From: Acidimicrobiales bacterium
GTDB lineage: Bacteria > Actinomycetota > Acidimicrobiia > Acidimicrobiales > Bog-793
Direction: 5' to 3'
Assembly: GCA_035533595.1 (NCBI GenBank)
Contig: DATLTN010000047.1
Span: forward strand, 1-64,000
DNA: 64,000 nucleotides
Notes under the pieces: generated by a model
Databases searched by the model: none
Told to the model about the DNA's origin: nothing
Seen by the model: only the letters and a program-made list of their open reading frames with translations
Translations under genes and position numbers: made by a program
Shown here: one piece after another, positions 37,436 through 45,560 of the stretch
How positions within the stretch are numbered: the stretch's first letter is position 1
How the letters are laid out: each line of letters begins with the position of its first letter

Positions 37436-39871
37436 ATGATCACGGACTCCCTCCCCCTCGAAGCCGTGGAGCCGGTGCGCGGGCGCGCCGGCCTCCTGCG
37501 CCGCAAGGCAGACCTCGCCCCCCTCCCCGTCCTCGTCGCGCCCGTCCCCCAGCAGCGCGACACCCTGAAGCGCTTCCGTGTCGCCGCGATCGCCACTGCG
37601 CTCGTCTTCGGCCTCTTCGAGGCGTGGATGGCGCTCCGCCTCGGCGGCGTCGGCGTCACCGGGGACGTCGACAACATCGGCGAGCTCGCCGCCGCGCTGC
37701 TCGCCGCCGGTGCCTGTGCCTACGGCCTCTCCCGGCGCGCGCCCGAGCTCCGCCAGCCCTTCCGCCTCCTCGGCTGCGCGGCGCTCGTCTGGGCGGTCGG
37801 CCAGGCGATCTGGAGCTACCAGGCGGTCTTCCGCGGCAACGAGCTCCCCTTCCCGTCGGCCTCGGACGTCTTCTACCTGACCGCTTCGGCGCTCATCCTG
37901 GTGGGCGTCGCCGCCCTCGGTCGCTCCGAGCTCGGCCGCATCCTCCGACTCCGCCTCGTCCTTGACGGTGTGATCGTCGCGGCCTCGATCGTGGCGATCA
38001 CCTGGAGCGTGGTCCTCGACTCGGCGCTCGACGGCCGCCCGAACGGCTTCTCCGAGGCGATCAGCCTCGCCTACCCGCTCTTCGACGTGGTCACCGCCTC
38101 GGTGGCCGTCGCCCTCCTTGTGCAGCGGCGGCGCAAGGACCGGGTGCGCATCGCCCTCGTCGTCGCCGGCATCTTCGGCTTCGTCGTCTCGGACACGAGC
38201 TTCGTCTACGCGACCCAGATCCGCCCCTCGGCCTTCTCCGGGGTCACCGACGGCGGCTGGGTGGCCGGCTTCCTGCTCGTCGGCCTCGCCGCCCTGTGGC
38301 CGGCGCAGGCCGAGGAGGCCCCGCCGATGCGGGCGCACCCGTGGTGGCAGCTCGCCCTCCCCTACCTGCTGCTGCTCGGGGCGGTGGGGGCGGGGATCGG
38401 CCAGTCGGTCGACCTCGGCCGGGTGGACGCGATCGTCGCCGTGAGCTGCCTCGTCGCGGTGCTCTCCGTGCTCTCCCGCCAGGTGGTGATCCTCGTCGAG
38501 AACGCCCGCCTCGCGACCCGCCTGCAGCGCGCCGTCACGGCGCTGCGCGACGAGGAGGCCGAGCTCGCCCACCTCGCCAAGCACGACCCGCTGACCGGCC
38601 TCGCGAACCGGCTGCTCTTCGCCGAGTGCCTCGAGGCCACGCTGCGCGCCCCGCGCGAGGGGCGCCACGTCGCGGTGCTCTTCTGCGACCTCGACAGCTT
38701 CAAGGACGTGAACGACTCGCTCGGCCACTCCGCCGGCGACGCGGTCCTCGTCGAGGTCGCCGCCCGCCTGAGCGCCTGCGTGCGACCGGCGGACAGCGTC
38801 GCCCGCATCGGCGGCGACGAGTTCGCGGTCGTCCTCGACGACCTCGCCCTGCCCGAGGACGCGGCGAGGGCCGCGGCGCGCATCGTCGAGACGATGCGCC
38901 AGCCGATCACCGTCGACCACGAGCAGTTCAGCATCGGTGCGAGCGTCGGGGTCGCGGCGCGCTCCACCCCCGCGCTCGACCTCGAGGCGCTGCTGCGCGA
39001 GGCCGACATCTCGCTCTACGCGGCGAAGGCGAGTGGTGGCGGCGGCTTCCGCGTCTACGATCCCGAGCTCGGCCTCGGCCACCGCGAGCGCCTGCGCACC
39101 CAGGCCGAGCTCGCCCTCGCGAGCACCCGCGACGAGCTGCGCCTCGAGTTCCAGCCGATCTTCGACCTCGCGACGGGTCGCGCCCTCGGCGCCGAGGCCC
39201 TCGTCCGCTGGGCGCACCCGGCGCGCGGCCTGCTCGAGCCCCTCGACTTCCTCGAGACCGCGGAGCGCTCGGGGGCGATCGTCTCGATCGGCAGCTGGGT
39301 CCTGCAGCGCGCCCTGCAGCAGCTCGCCGCCTGGCGGCGAGACGGCGTCGTCGACGACCGCTTCTTCGTCGCGGTCAACCTCTCGGCCCGCCAGATGCAG
39401 GGGGCGGGCATCGTCGAGAACGTCGAGCGGGCCCTCAGTCAGAGCGGCGTCGACGGCTCCGCGCTGCGCCTCGAGCTCACCGAGAGCGCGCTGTTCGACG
39501 GCGCGGACGAGATGCTCGAGCTCCTCGGGCGGCTGAAGGCGCTCGGGGTGCTGCTAGAGATCGACGACTTCGGCACGGGCTACGCCTCGCTCGGCTACCT
39601 GAAGCGCCTGCCGGTCGACGGGGTGAAAGTCGACCAGAGCTTCGTCGCCGGCCTCTCCGAGGACGCCTACGACCGGGAGATCGTCGCCTCGGTCATCCAC
39701 CTCGCGCACGCGCTCGGGATGGAGGTCATCGCGGAGGGCGTCGAGACCGCCGACCAGCTGCGCCGCCTGCGCGCGCTCGGCTGTGACTGCGTCCAGGGCT
39801 TCCTCTTGAGCCGCCCCCACCCCGCCGACGGCCTCGCCCCGGCGATCGCCCGGCTGCCGCTCCTGTCCTGA
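37436..39871 (+). CDS. Membrane-bound diguanylate cyclase/phosphodiesterase (GGDEF-EAL)
   Basis: An 811-residue cyclic-di-GMP protein from the preferred start at 37436 (855 residues from 37304). The N-terminal third has about 9-10 hydrophobic segments forming an unassigned membrane sensor. '[18 protein letters not shown]' opens the GGDEF domain, whose active site is intact ('RIGGDEFAV', about residue 456). The EAL domain begins at about 560 with '[19 protein letters not shown]' and keeps 'NLSARQMQG', '[10 protein letters not shown]' and '[18 protein letters not shown]', so both synthesis and hydrolysis are possible. A second protein of this class is at 47.2 kb. Confidence 0.92.
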   Translation: MITDSLPLEAVEPVRGRAGLLRRKADLAPLPVLVAPVPQQRDTLKRFRVAAIATALVFGLFEAWMALRLGGVGVTGDVDNIGELAAALLAAGACAYGLSRRAPELRQPFRLLGCAALVWAVGQAIWSYQAVFRGNELPFPSASDVFYLTASALILVGVAALGRSELGRILRLRLVLDGVIVAASIVAITWSVVLDSALDGRPNGFSEAISLAYPLFDVVTASVAVALLVQRRRKDRVRIALVVAGIFGFVVSDTSFVYATQIRPSAFSGVTDGGWVAGFLLVGLAALWPAQAEEAPPMRAHPWWQLALPYLLLLGAVGAGIGQSVDLGRVDAIVAVSCLVAVLSVLSRQVVILVENARLATRLQRAVTALRDEEAELAHLAKHDPLTGLANRLLFAECLEATLRAPREGRHVAVLFCDLDSFKDVNDSLGHSAGDAVLVEVAARLSACVRPADSVARIGGDEFAVVLDDLALPEDAARAAARIVETMRQPITVDHEQFSIGASVGVAARSTPALDLEALLREADISLYAAKASGGGGFRVYDPELGLGHRERLRTQAELALASTRDELRLEFQPIFDLATGRALGAEALVRWAHPARGLLEPLDFLETAERSGAIVSIGSWVLQRALQQLAAWRRDGVVDDRFFVAVNLSARQMQGAGIVENVERALSQSGVDGSALRLELTESALFDGADEMLELLGRLKALGVLLEIDDFGTGYASLGYLKRLPVDGVKVDQSFVAGLSEDAYDREIVASVIHLAHALGMEVIAEGVETADQLRRLRALGCDCVQGFLLSRPHPADGLAPAIARLPLLS

Positions 39872-39937
39872 GGCGGCAACTCCGGCGGCAAACCCCCTCA
39901 GTTACGCTCCGCCGGTGCCGACCAGGAGTGAGCTCCG

Positions 39938-41911
39938 GTGAGCGAGGACTCCCCACCGCCGTGCCTTCCTCCGGCCATCCCTGCGACGGAGTCGCCACCG
40001 GGTCCCGCGGCCGAGGAGCCCGCCTCCCCGGCGCCCGAGGCGGACACCCCGGCGCCCGAGGTGGGCACCCCGGCGCGACGACCGCTCCCCGGCGCGGCGC
40101 TCGTGCACGCGCTCGTCGCCGTCGCCTACGCGGCGGTCACCGTCGTCATCTACTGGCCGGTCGGCTTCCTTGACGGAAGCCGCCTCACCTACACCGGCGA
40201 CGACGTCGCCGAGTACGTCTGGGACCTCGCCTGGCTCCCGCACGCGCTCTTCCACGGCCACGACCCCTTCGTCGCCAACAGCATCAACTACCCCTTCGGG
40301 GCGAACATGGCCTCGAACACCCTCGCCCCCCTCCTCGGCCTCGTCGCCTCGCCGCTCACCCTCAGCGCGGGGCCGCTCCCCACCTACAACCTGCTGATGC
40401 GCCTCGCCTTCGTCTGTTCGGGGCTGGCGATGTACTTCGTCCTCGGCCGCTACCTCCGCTCGCGCCTCGCCTGCTTCCTCGGCGGCCTGCTCTACGCCTT
40501 CTCGCCGTACATGATCAGCGAGGGCCACGACCATCTCGGCCTCGTCTTCGTCCCCTTCCCGCCGCTCATCTTCTTCCTCCTCGACCGGATCGTCACCGGC
40601 GAGGGGCGCGACGCGCGCCGCCTCGGGCTGTGGCTCGGCCTCATAGCCGGAGGCGAGCTCCTCGTCTCGGCCGAGGTGCTCGCCGGCGTGGCGCTGCTCT
40701 GCCTGCTCGCCCTCGTGGCGCTCGTGGCGCGTTACCCGCGCCAGGTGCGCGGCCGGCTGCGCCGCGTCGTGCGCGGCCTGTGCTGGGCCGTCCCCCCCTT
40801 CGCCCTCCTCGGCGGCTGGCAGACCTGGGCGATGCTCGCCGGCCCGCAGCGGGTGGTGCACAACCCGGCGCCCTATGAGATCGCGCAGTTCCGCGAGGAC
40901 CTGCTGAGCCTCATCATCCCGACGAGCAACCAGGCGGTCGGCCCCGCCTCGCTGATCGCGCGGGGCTCGAGCTTCGTCTCCACCGACTTCATCGAGAACG
41001 GCCTCTACCTCGGGATCCCCCTCCTCGCCGTCTTCCTCGTCCTCGCCGTCACGGCGCGCCGGCGGCGCCTCGTCGGGATGGCCGCCTTCCTCGCCTTCGC
41101 AGCCTTCGTGTTCTCGCTCGGCTCCCCGCTCAACGTGAACGGGCACGTGACCCGGATCACCCTCCCCTTCGCCCTCTTCCCGCACCTCCCGCTCTTCGAG
41201 GACGAGGCCGCCTCGCGCTACTCGCTGTTCGTCCAGCTCTTCGTCGCGCTCGTCGTCGCCGTCGGCGTGGACGAGGTGATCGGCCGCTGGCGGGCGCGTG
41301 CCGAGGGGCGGCGCGCCGACTGGCGCCTCCTCGCGCTCGGTGCGGCGCTCGTCGTCGCGCTCGTGCCGATCATCCCGAGGATCCCCTATCCGAGCTTCGC
41401 GACCGCCCCCGACGAGCTGCCCGCGTACTTCACGCAGGGCGGCGCGGTCGCCATCCCGAGCGGCTCGGTGGTGCTCACCTACCCGCTCCCGGTGTGGCCC
41501 TACAACGAGGCGCTGCTGTGGCAGGCCGAGACACGCCTGCGCTTCACGATCGTGAGCGGCCCGTGGAACGAGCCGCAGGACCCGCCGAACACCCCCGAAG
41601 GCACGCCGCCGCTGCTGCACCCCGACATCATCCAGGTGCTCTTCACCGAGGCCCTCTACGGCCAGCCGGCCTCGGTCCTCTTCGGGCCGCCGGCCGCCGG
41701 CGCGACCCTGCCCCCGAACGACGCCGCGACGCGCGCCGAGATCCGCGCCTTCCTGCGCAACTACAAGGTGGACGCGATCCTCGTCGACCCGATGGGGGTC
41801 AATCCCGCCCTCGCGACGAGCTACCTCACCGCCGCCCTCGGCCACGGCCCCTACTACCTCGGGGGGATGCAGGTCTACTACGACGTGCAGGCCTCGCTGA
41901 GTGGTCAGTAG
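39938..41911 (+). CDS. Integral membrane glycosyltransferase-like protein (GT-C topology)
   Basis: A 657-residue protein. A Pro/Glu-rich cytoplasmic head of about 50 residues precedes about 11 hydrophobic segments. Loop 1 contains 'YTGDDVAEYVWDLAWLPHAL' with paired acidic residues at the GT-C position, then 'DPFVANSINYPFGANMASNT', both frequent in membrane mannosyl/arabinosyltransferase-like proteins. A soluble C-terminal part of about 160 residues follows. The donor and acceptor are unknown. GTG at 39938 follows AGGAG. Its end overlaps the convergent alpha/beta-hydrolase gene by 7 bp. Confidence 0.78.
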   Translation: MSEDSPPPCLPPAIPATESPPGPAAEEPASPAPEADTPAPEVGTPARRPLPGAALVHALVAVAYAAVTVVIYWPVGFLDGSRLTYTGDDVAEYVWDLAWLPHALFHGHDPFVANSINYPFGANMASNTLAPLLGLVASPLTLSAGPLPTYNLLMRLAFVCSGLAMYFVLGRYLRSRLACFLGGLLYAFSPYMISEGHDHLGLVFVPFPPLIFFLLDRIVTGEGRDARRLGLWLGLIAGGELLVSAEVLAGVALLCLLALVALVARYPRQVRGRLRRVVRGLCWAVPPFALLGGWQTWAMLAGPQRVVHNPAPYEIAQFREDLLSLIIPTSNQAVGPASLIARGSSFVSTDFIENGLYLGIPLLAVFLVLAVTARRRRLVGMAAFLAFAAFVFSLGSPLNVNGHVTRITLPFALFPHLPLFEDEAASRYSLFVQLFVALVVAVGVDEVIGRWRARAEGRRADWRLLALGAALVVALVPIIPRIPYPSFATAPDELPAYFTQGGAVAIPSGSVVLTYPLPVWPYNEALLWQAETRLRFTIVSGPWNEPQDPPNTPEGTPPLLHPDIIQVLFTEALYGQPASVLFGPPAAGATLPPNDAATRAEIRAFLRNYKVDAILVDPMGVNPALATSYLTAALGHGPYYLGGMQVYYDVQASLSGQ

Positions 41912-42720
41912 CGGGTGAGGAAGTCCCTGATCGAGGCGTTGAAGGCCTCCGCCTGCTCGACGTGCAGGGCGTGCGCCGCGCCGGGGATCTCCACGTACTC
42001 GGCATAGAAGAGGCGCTTCGCGAGCTCGAGGGAGCTCTCGATCGGGTTCGGTTCGCCTGGCGGGGCGACCTCGTCCTCCTCGCCCACCACGACGAGGGCG
42101 GGCACCTCGATCTCCGCGATGTGCTCGGTCAGCTGGTGGCCGCGCGCCGCCTCGGCGTGCCAGCGCCAGGCGACCGCAGCCGCCGCGCCGTCCGTCACCG
42201 CGGCGACGAAGGGGGCGACGACCGGCGCCGCGGGGTCGAGGAAGTACTCCCGGCTGGCGAGGCGGCGGGTGAGCGCGGCCGGCCACTCCTCCTCCACGGC
42301 GGCGAGCCCGTCGGCGGGGAGGTCGCGGGCGAGGGGGCGTTCGTCGAACTGCCCCGGCCCGGAGGCGACGAAGACGGCGGCGCGCACCGCCGCGGGCTGG
42401 TCGAGGCAGAGCCACTGCACGACGGCGCCACCGCTCCCGAGGCCGACGACGCGCAGCGGCTCGAGGAGGTCGAGCTCCTCGAAAAGGACGAGGAGGTCGC
42501 GCGCGAGGAGGCGGGTCGAGTACGGGCCGTCCGCCACCGACGAGGAACCGGTCCCCCGGTGGTCGTAGGTGACCACCTCGAACTCGCCCGAGAGCGCGCC
42601 GACCTGGTGCAGTCTCCAGTGGGCGCCGCTCCAGCCGAGGGGGGAGACGAACACGACCGGGGGGCCCTCGCCGCGCCGCTCGTAGGCGAGGCGGAGGCCG
42701 CCGCGCTCGATCTCCCCCAT
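41905..42720 (-). CDS. Alpha/beta-hydrolase-fold protein with altered nucleophile elbow
   Basis: A 271-residue alpha/beta-hydrolase fold. Family landmarks are present: 'PPVVFVSPLGWSGAHWRLH' (oxyanion strand), 'VVTYDHRGTGSS', 'ALVVVGEEDEVAPP' and the late His in 'IPGAAHALHVEQAEAF'. The nucleophile elbow reads 'VVGLGSGGAVVQ'. Aligned on the usual G-x-S-x-G-G, the nucleophile position is Gly and the Ser is one residue later. It may be inactive as a hydrolase, or act as a non-hydrolytic family member. Confidence 0.83.
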   Translation of the reverse strand: MGEIERGGLRLAYERRGEGPPVVFVSPLGWSGAHWRLHQVGALSGEFEVVTYDHRGTGSSSVADGPYSTRLLARDLLVLFEELDLLEPLRVVGLGSGGAVVQWLCLDQPAAVRAAVFVASGPGQFDERPLARDLPADGLAAVEEEWPAALTRRLASREYFLDPAAPVVAPFVAAVTDGAAAAVAWRWHAEAARGHQLTEHIAEIEVPALVVVGEEDEVAPPGEPNPIESSLELAKRLFYAEYVEIPGAAHALHVEQAEAFNASIRDFLTRY

Positions 42721-42736
42721 CGCCGACCGCCGCCCG

Positions 42737-43030
42737 CTATCTGAGCCCCGTCGCCTCGTCGGCGAGGCGACGGTCGACCGGGCGGGTGCGCAACTTCAGG
42801 GCGACGAGGCCGAGGACGAGGACGATCGTCGCCGCGTTGGCGACGATGATCGCCAGCGAGGAGAGGACGAGGCCGTAGACGAGCCAGCAGGTGACGCCGC
42901 TCCCGAAGACCGCGAGATAGCCCCAGGAGATCTCCTCGGCGCGACCGAGCCGCCAGGTGCGCACGAGCTGGGGCAGCCACGCACCGGTGGTGAGGGTCCC
43001 GGCGACGAGGCCGAGCGGGGTCGCGCTCAC
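42737..43030 (-). CDS. SemiSWEET-type sugar transporter
   Basis: A 97-residue protein with three hydrophobic segments, matching a PQ-loop half-transporter. 'TTGAWLPQLVRTWRLGRAEE' contains the Pro-Gln of the PQ loop followed by the basic loop, then 'SWGYLAVFGSGVTCWLVYG'. Such proteins dimerise to pass small sugars. GTG at 43030 is the start. It shares its strand with the hydrolase gene 16 nt downstream. Confidence 0.83.
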   Translation of the reverse strand: MSATPLGLVAGTLTTGAWLPQLVRTWRLGRAEEISWGYLAVFGSGVTCWLVYGLVLSSLAIIVANAATIVLVLGLVALKLRTRPVDRRLADEATGLR

Positions 43031-43116
43031 CGGTGCAGCGAGCGAGTCGCGAGCAGCTCTGCCATCCGATCCGTCCCTCCTTGGCCGCGAGGCGCGACAA
43101 GCGGCAAGCTAGCCCG

Positions 43117-43953
43117 GTGCTCCCGCCCGTCGTCACCGCCGAGTTCGTCGCCGAGCACCCGGAGGACCTCGTCCTCGTCGACCTCCGCTGGTACCTGGAC
43201 GGCCGCTCTGGCCGGGACGCCTACCTCGCCGGCCACCTCCCCGGAGCGGTCTTCGTCGATCTCGAGCACGAGCTCGCCGCCGTCCCGGGCCCCGCGGTCG
43301 GCCGCCACCCCCTCCCTGCGGCGGAGCGGTTCGCCGCCGCGATGCGTCGCCACGGCATCTCCGACGACAGCGAGAGCGTCGTCTACGACGACCAGGGGGG
43401 CGTGATCGCCGCCCGCCTCGTCTGGATGCTGCGCGCCCTCGGCTGCTCGAGCGCGCTGCTCGACGGCGGGATCGATGCCTGGCCGGGAGCGCTCGAGGAG
43501 GGGGAGGTCGTCGCCGTCACCGGGGACTTCAGCGCCAGGCCCCTCCCCCCCGAGCGCCTCGCCGACATCGAGGAGGTCGCCGGTGGCGGCCTGCTGCTGA
43601 TCGACGCCCGCGACCCCGCCCGCTACCGCGGCGAGGGCGACCCGATCGACCCCCGCACCGGCCACATCCCCGGTGCCCGCTCCCTCCCCTGCCGCGAGAA
43701 CCTCGACGCCAACGGGCACTTCCTCACGCCCGAGCTGCTCGCCGAACGCTTCGCCGCGGCGGGTCTCGCCCCGGGCGACGAGGTCGTCTCGTACTGCGGC
43801 TCGGGGGTGACGGCCTGCCACAACCTCCTCGCCCTCGAGCTCGCCGGCTTCGCGGCGGGGCGCCTCTACCCCGGCTCGTGGTCGCAGTGGTCGGCCGACC
43901 CGGAGCGGCCGCTCGCCACCGGCCCCTCGCCCGAGGGCGGGGCGGCTACTTGA
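43117..43953 (+). CDS. Thiosulfate/3-mercaptopyruvate sulfurtransferase (tandem rhodanese)
   Basis: A 278-residue protein with two rhodanese domains. The first (about 1-120) lacks the active cysteine. The second holds 'SYCGSGVTACHNLLALELAG' with catalytic Cys227. 'VDLRWYLDGRSGRDAYLAGH' and 'DARDPARYRGEGDPIDPRTG' mark the domain openings. It transfers sulfane sulfur to cyanide or thiols. The GTG at 43117 is preferred; upstream sequence is antisense to the SemiSWEET start. It overlaps the convergent cyclase gene by 8 bp. Confidence 0.9.
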   Translation: MLPPVVTAEFVAEHPEDLVLVDLRWYLDGRSGRDAYLAGHLPGAVFVDLEHELAAVPGPAVGRHPLPAAERFAAAMRRHGISDDSESVVYDDQGGVIAARLVWMLRALGCSSALLDGGIDAWPGALEEGEVVAVTGDFSARPLPPERLADIEEVAGGGLLLIDARDPARYRGEGDPIDPRTGHIPGARSLPCRENLDANGHFLTPELLAERFAAAGLAPGDEVVSYCGSGVTACHNLLALELAGFAAGRLYPGSWSQWSADPERPLATGPSPEGGAAT

Positions 43954-44896
43954 TCGCGAGCGCGTTCGCCGGGGAGCCGATGCCGCCGGGCGCCCGCATC
44001 GGCGCAGCCGTGACGAACATCTCGTAGCGGCCGTCAGCGGCGCAGTCCTCGGCGAGGTCGGCGAGCCACCACAGCTCGCCGAGGGAGAGGCCGAACTGGC
44101 CGATGAGGACGCGGTGCAGGTAGCCGAAGGGCATCTCCGCGAGGTCGCGCGGCCAGGCCTCGACGGCGAAGGTGTCCGAGGCGATCACCGCCACGTGCTG
44201 GTCCCAGAGCCACTCGCAGACGGCCTCGCTGTGCTCGAGCCCCGGCGCCCGCAGGTCGGACGGGAGCTCGGCGCGCACCTCGGTCGGCTGGCCCGCGTAC
44301 CAGCGGGCGAAGCCGGTGTGCACGAGGAGCAGGTCACCGGGGGTGATCGCGAGCGCGGCGTCGGAGCGCGCGAGCTCGAGGTCCTCGACGCTGATCGGCG
44401 TCGAGATGCCCGGGTCATAGGCGCGGCCGCGCGAGGTGAGGGCCCGCTCGACGTCGAGGAGGACGCCGCGGCCGGCGATCCCGTGCGCCGCGGCGTGCTC
44501 GATCGTGTTGCGCCGGCCGCTCGCGACGTCGGCCTCGCTCGCCCCGTTGTAGAAGGCGTCGAGGTCGTAGCCGACGTGGCCGAGGGAGTCCCACTGGCTA
44601 CCCGCCTGCGGGTAGAAGTTGTCGTAGACGTCGTCGAAGGAGGAGGTCCCCGCGCGGTGCAGCACCTGGTGGCGGGGGACGCCGCGGCGGGAGGTGAGCG
44701 CCGGCGAGAAGAGGTCGATCGGCGCGTCGAGGGGGAAGCGGTCGCCGCGCTCGATGAGGCGGGCCGCGGCCGCCACCCGCTCGGGGGTGAGGAGGTTGAG
44801 CGTCCCGATCTGGTCCTCGGCGCCGAAGACCCCCCACGCGGAGCGGCCGCCCTTCGCTGCCGGGGGGAGCTCCGCGTAGCGCGGCAGGTCGGACAC
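43946..44896 (-). CDS. Cyclase-family hydrolase (kynurenine-formamidase-like, PF04199)
   Basis: A 316-residue member of the putative cyclase family. 'WGVFGAEDQIGTLNLLTPER' opens it, and 'GSQWDSLGHVGYDLDAFYNG' replaces the HxGTHxDxPxH metal motif, as in the longer branch of the family, followed by 'GIAGRGVLLDVERAL' and 'LLLVHTGFARWYAG'. The reaction in this branch is unknown; relatives hydrolyse amides or lactones. GTG at 44896 starts 6 nt after the stop of the DUF2510 gene, so the two are probably co-transcribed. Confidence 0.87.
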   Translation of the reverse strand: MSDLPRYAELPPAAKGGRSAWGVFGAEDQIGTLNLLTPERVAAAARLIERGDRFPLDAPIDLFSPALTSRRGVPRHQVLHRAGTSSFDDVYDNFYPQAGSQWDSLGHVGYDLDAFYNGASEADVASGRRNTIEHAAAHGIAGRGVLLDVERALTSRGRAYDPGISTPISVEDLELARSDAALAITPGDLLLVHTGFARWYAGQPTEVRAELPSDLRAPGLEHSEAVCEWLWDQHVAVIASDTFAVEAWPRDLAEMPFGYLHRVLIGQFGLSLGELWWLADLAEDCAADGRYEMFVTAAPMRAPGGIGSPANALAIK

Positions 44897-44902
44897 CGGG
44901 AG

Positions 44903-45343
44903 CTAGTCCTCGACCCAGCTGTCGCCCTGGCGGTGGCGCCGCTTGGACCAGTTCGCGCCGTCCCAGTAGCGCTCGACCCCCGGGTCGTCCGGCTCCGGGA
45001 ACCAGCCCGCCGCGGCGAGCGGTGGCGCCGGGTCAGAGGGGGCCGGGCGGATGTCGACCGGCGCGCCCTGCTGGCCGCCCCAGCCTCCGGGGAGGGGTGC
45101 CCCACCGGGGAGCGAGCCGGGGCGCCGCGCGCCGCCGATGCCGGAGCGGCGGCGCCGGGTGAAGCCGTAGGCGAGGAAGCCGAGGACCGCGACGAGGTAG
45201 ACGGTCCGGATCGCGGAGTAGGCGCTCCCCGAGCGATGGAAGAGGAGGCCGGCGGCGATCACCGCGACGACGAGGCCGATCCGGATGTTGCGCAGCGTGG
45301 GGTTCCCGTAGCCGCCCCGGCTGCCGATCCCACCACCGAACAT
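44903..45343 (-). CDS. DUF2510 membrane protein
   Basis: A 146-residue protein: a Gly-rich start, two hydrophobic segments at about 21-37 and 46-62, a Gly/Pro linker, and a C-terminal DUF2510 domain recognised by 'AAGWFPEPDDPGVERYWDGA' followed by 'NWSKRRHR'. DUF2510 is an actinobacterial module of unknown function, often attached to membrane segments. TAGGGT lies 6 nt before the ATG. Confidence 0.83.
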   Translation of the reverse strand: MFGGGIGSRGGYGNPTLRNIRIGLVVAVIAAGLLFHRSGSAYSAIRTVYLVAVLGFLAYGFTRRRRSGIGGARRPGSLPGGAPLPGGWGGQQGAPVDIRPAPSDPAPPLAAAGWFPEPDDPGVERYWDGANWSKRRHRQGDSWVED

Positions 45344-45349
45344 CGGCCC

Positions 45350-45355
45350 ACCCTA
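45350..45355 (-). promoter_or_regulatory. -10 box for the DUF2510 gene (leaderless type)
   Basis: TAGGGT on the minus strand with 6 nt to the ATG at 45343. Confidence 0.55.
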
Positions 45356-45473
45356 CCGCCGCCCCCCGGCGATGGTCGGGTCGAGGGAGTGGGCCGGCGG
45401 TGGGTCCGGTGGCCCGCCACCCACCCCGAAGGGACCCGGGGCCAACACGCTCCGCGGTCGGCCGATCACACCG

Positions 45474-45487
45474 CGTGAAAGTTCACG
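45474..45487. promoter_or_regulatory. Inverted repeat upstream of the subtilase gene
   Basis: CGTGAA-AG-TTCACG, perfect 6-bp arms, lies about 75-85 bp before the subtilase ATG in a 217-bp divergent gap. Its position fits a regulator binding site. No regulator is suggested by the neighbours. Confidence 0.35.
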
Positions 45488-45560
45488 AAAATCGCGCAAA
45501 TCCGTTGGAGTTCCCGGGGGCGCGGTGCCGTTACGCACCCGATCGCACTGGAGGAGACCG

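Noticed and set aside
39902-42415. 837-codon minus-strand open frame
   Set aside because: It is antisense to the GT-C-like membrane protein and partly out of frame over the alpha/beta-hydrolase gene. Its composition is Arg/Glu/Gly shadow type.
43117-43953. Loss of function in the rhodanese because domain 1 lacks a cysteine
   Set aside because: Two-domain sulfurtransferases normally keep the catalytic cysteine only in domain 2, where it is present here.
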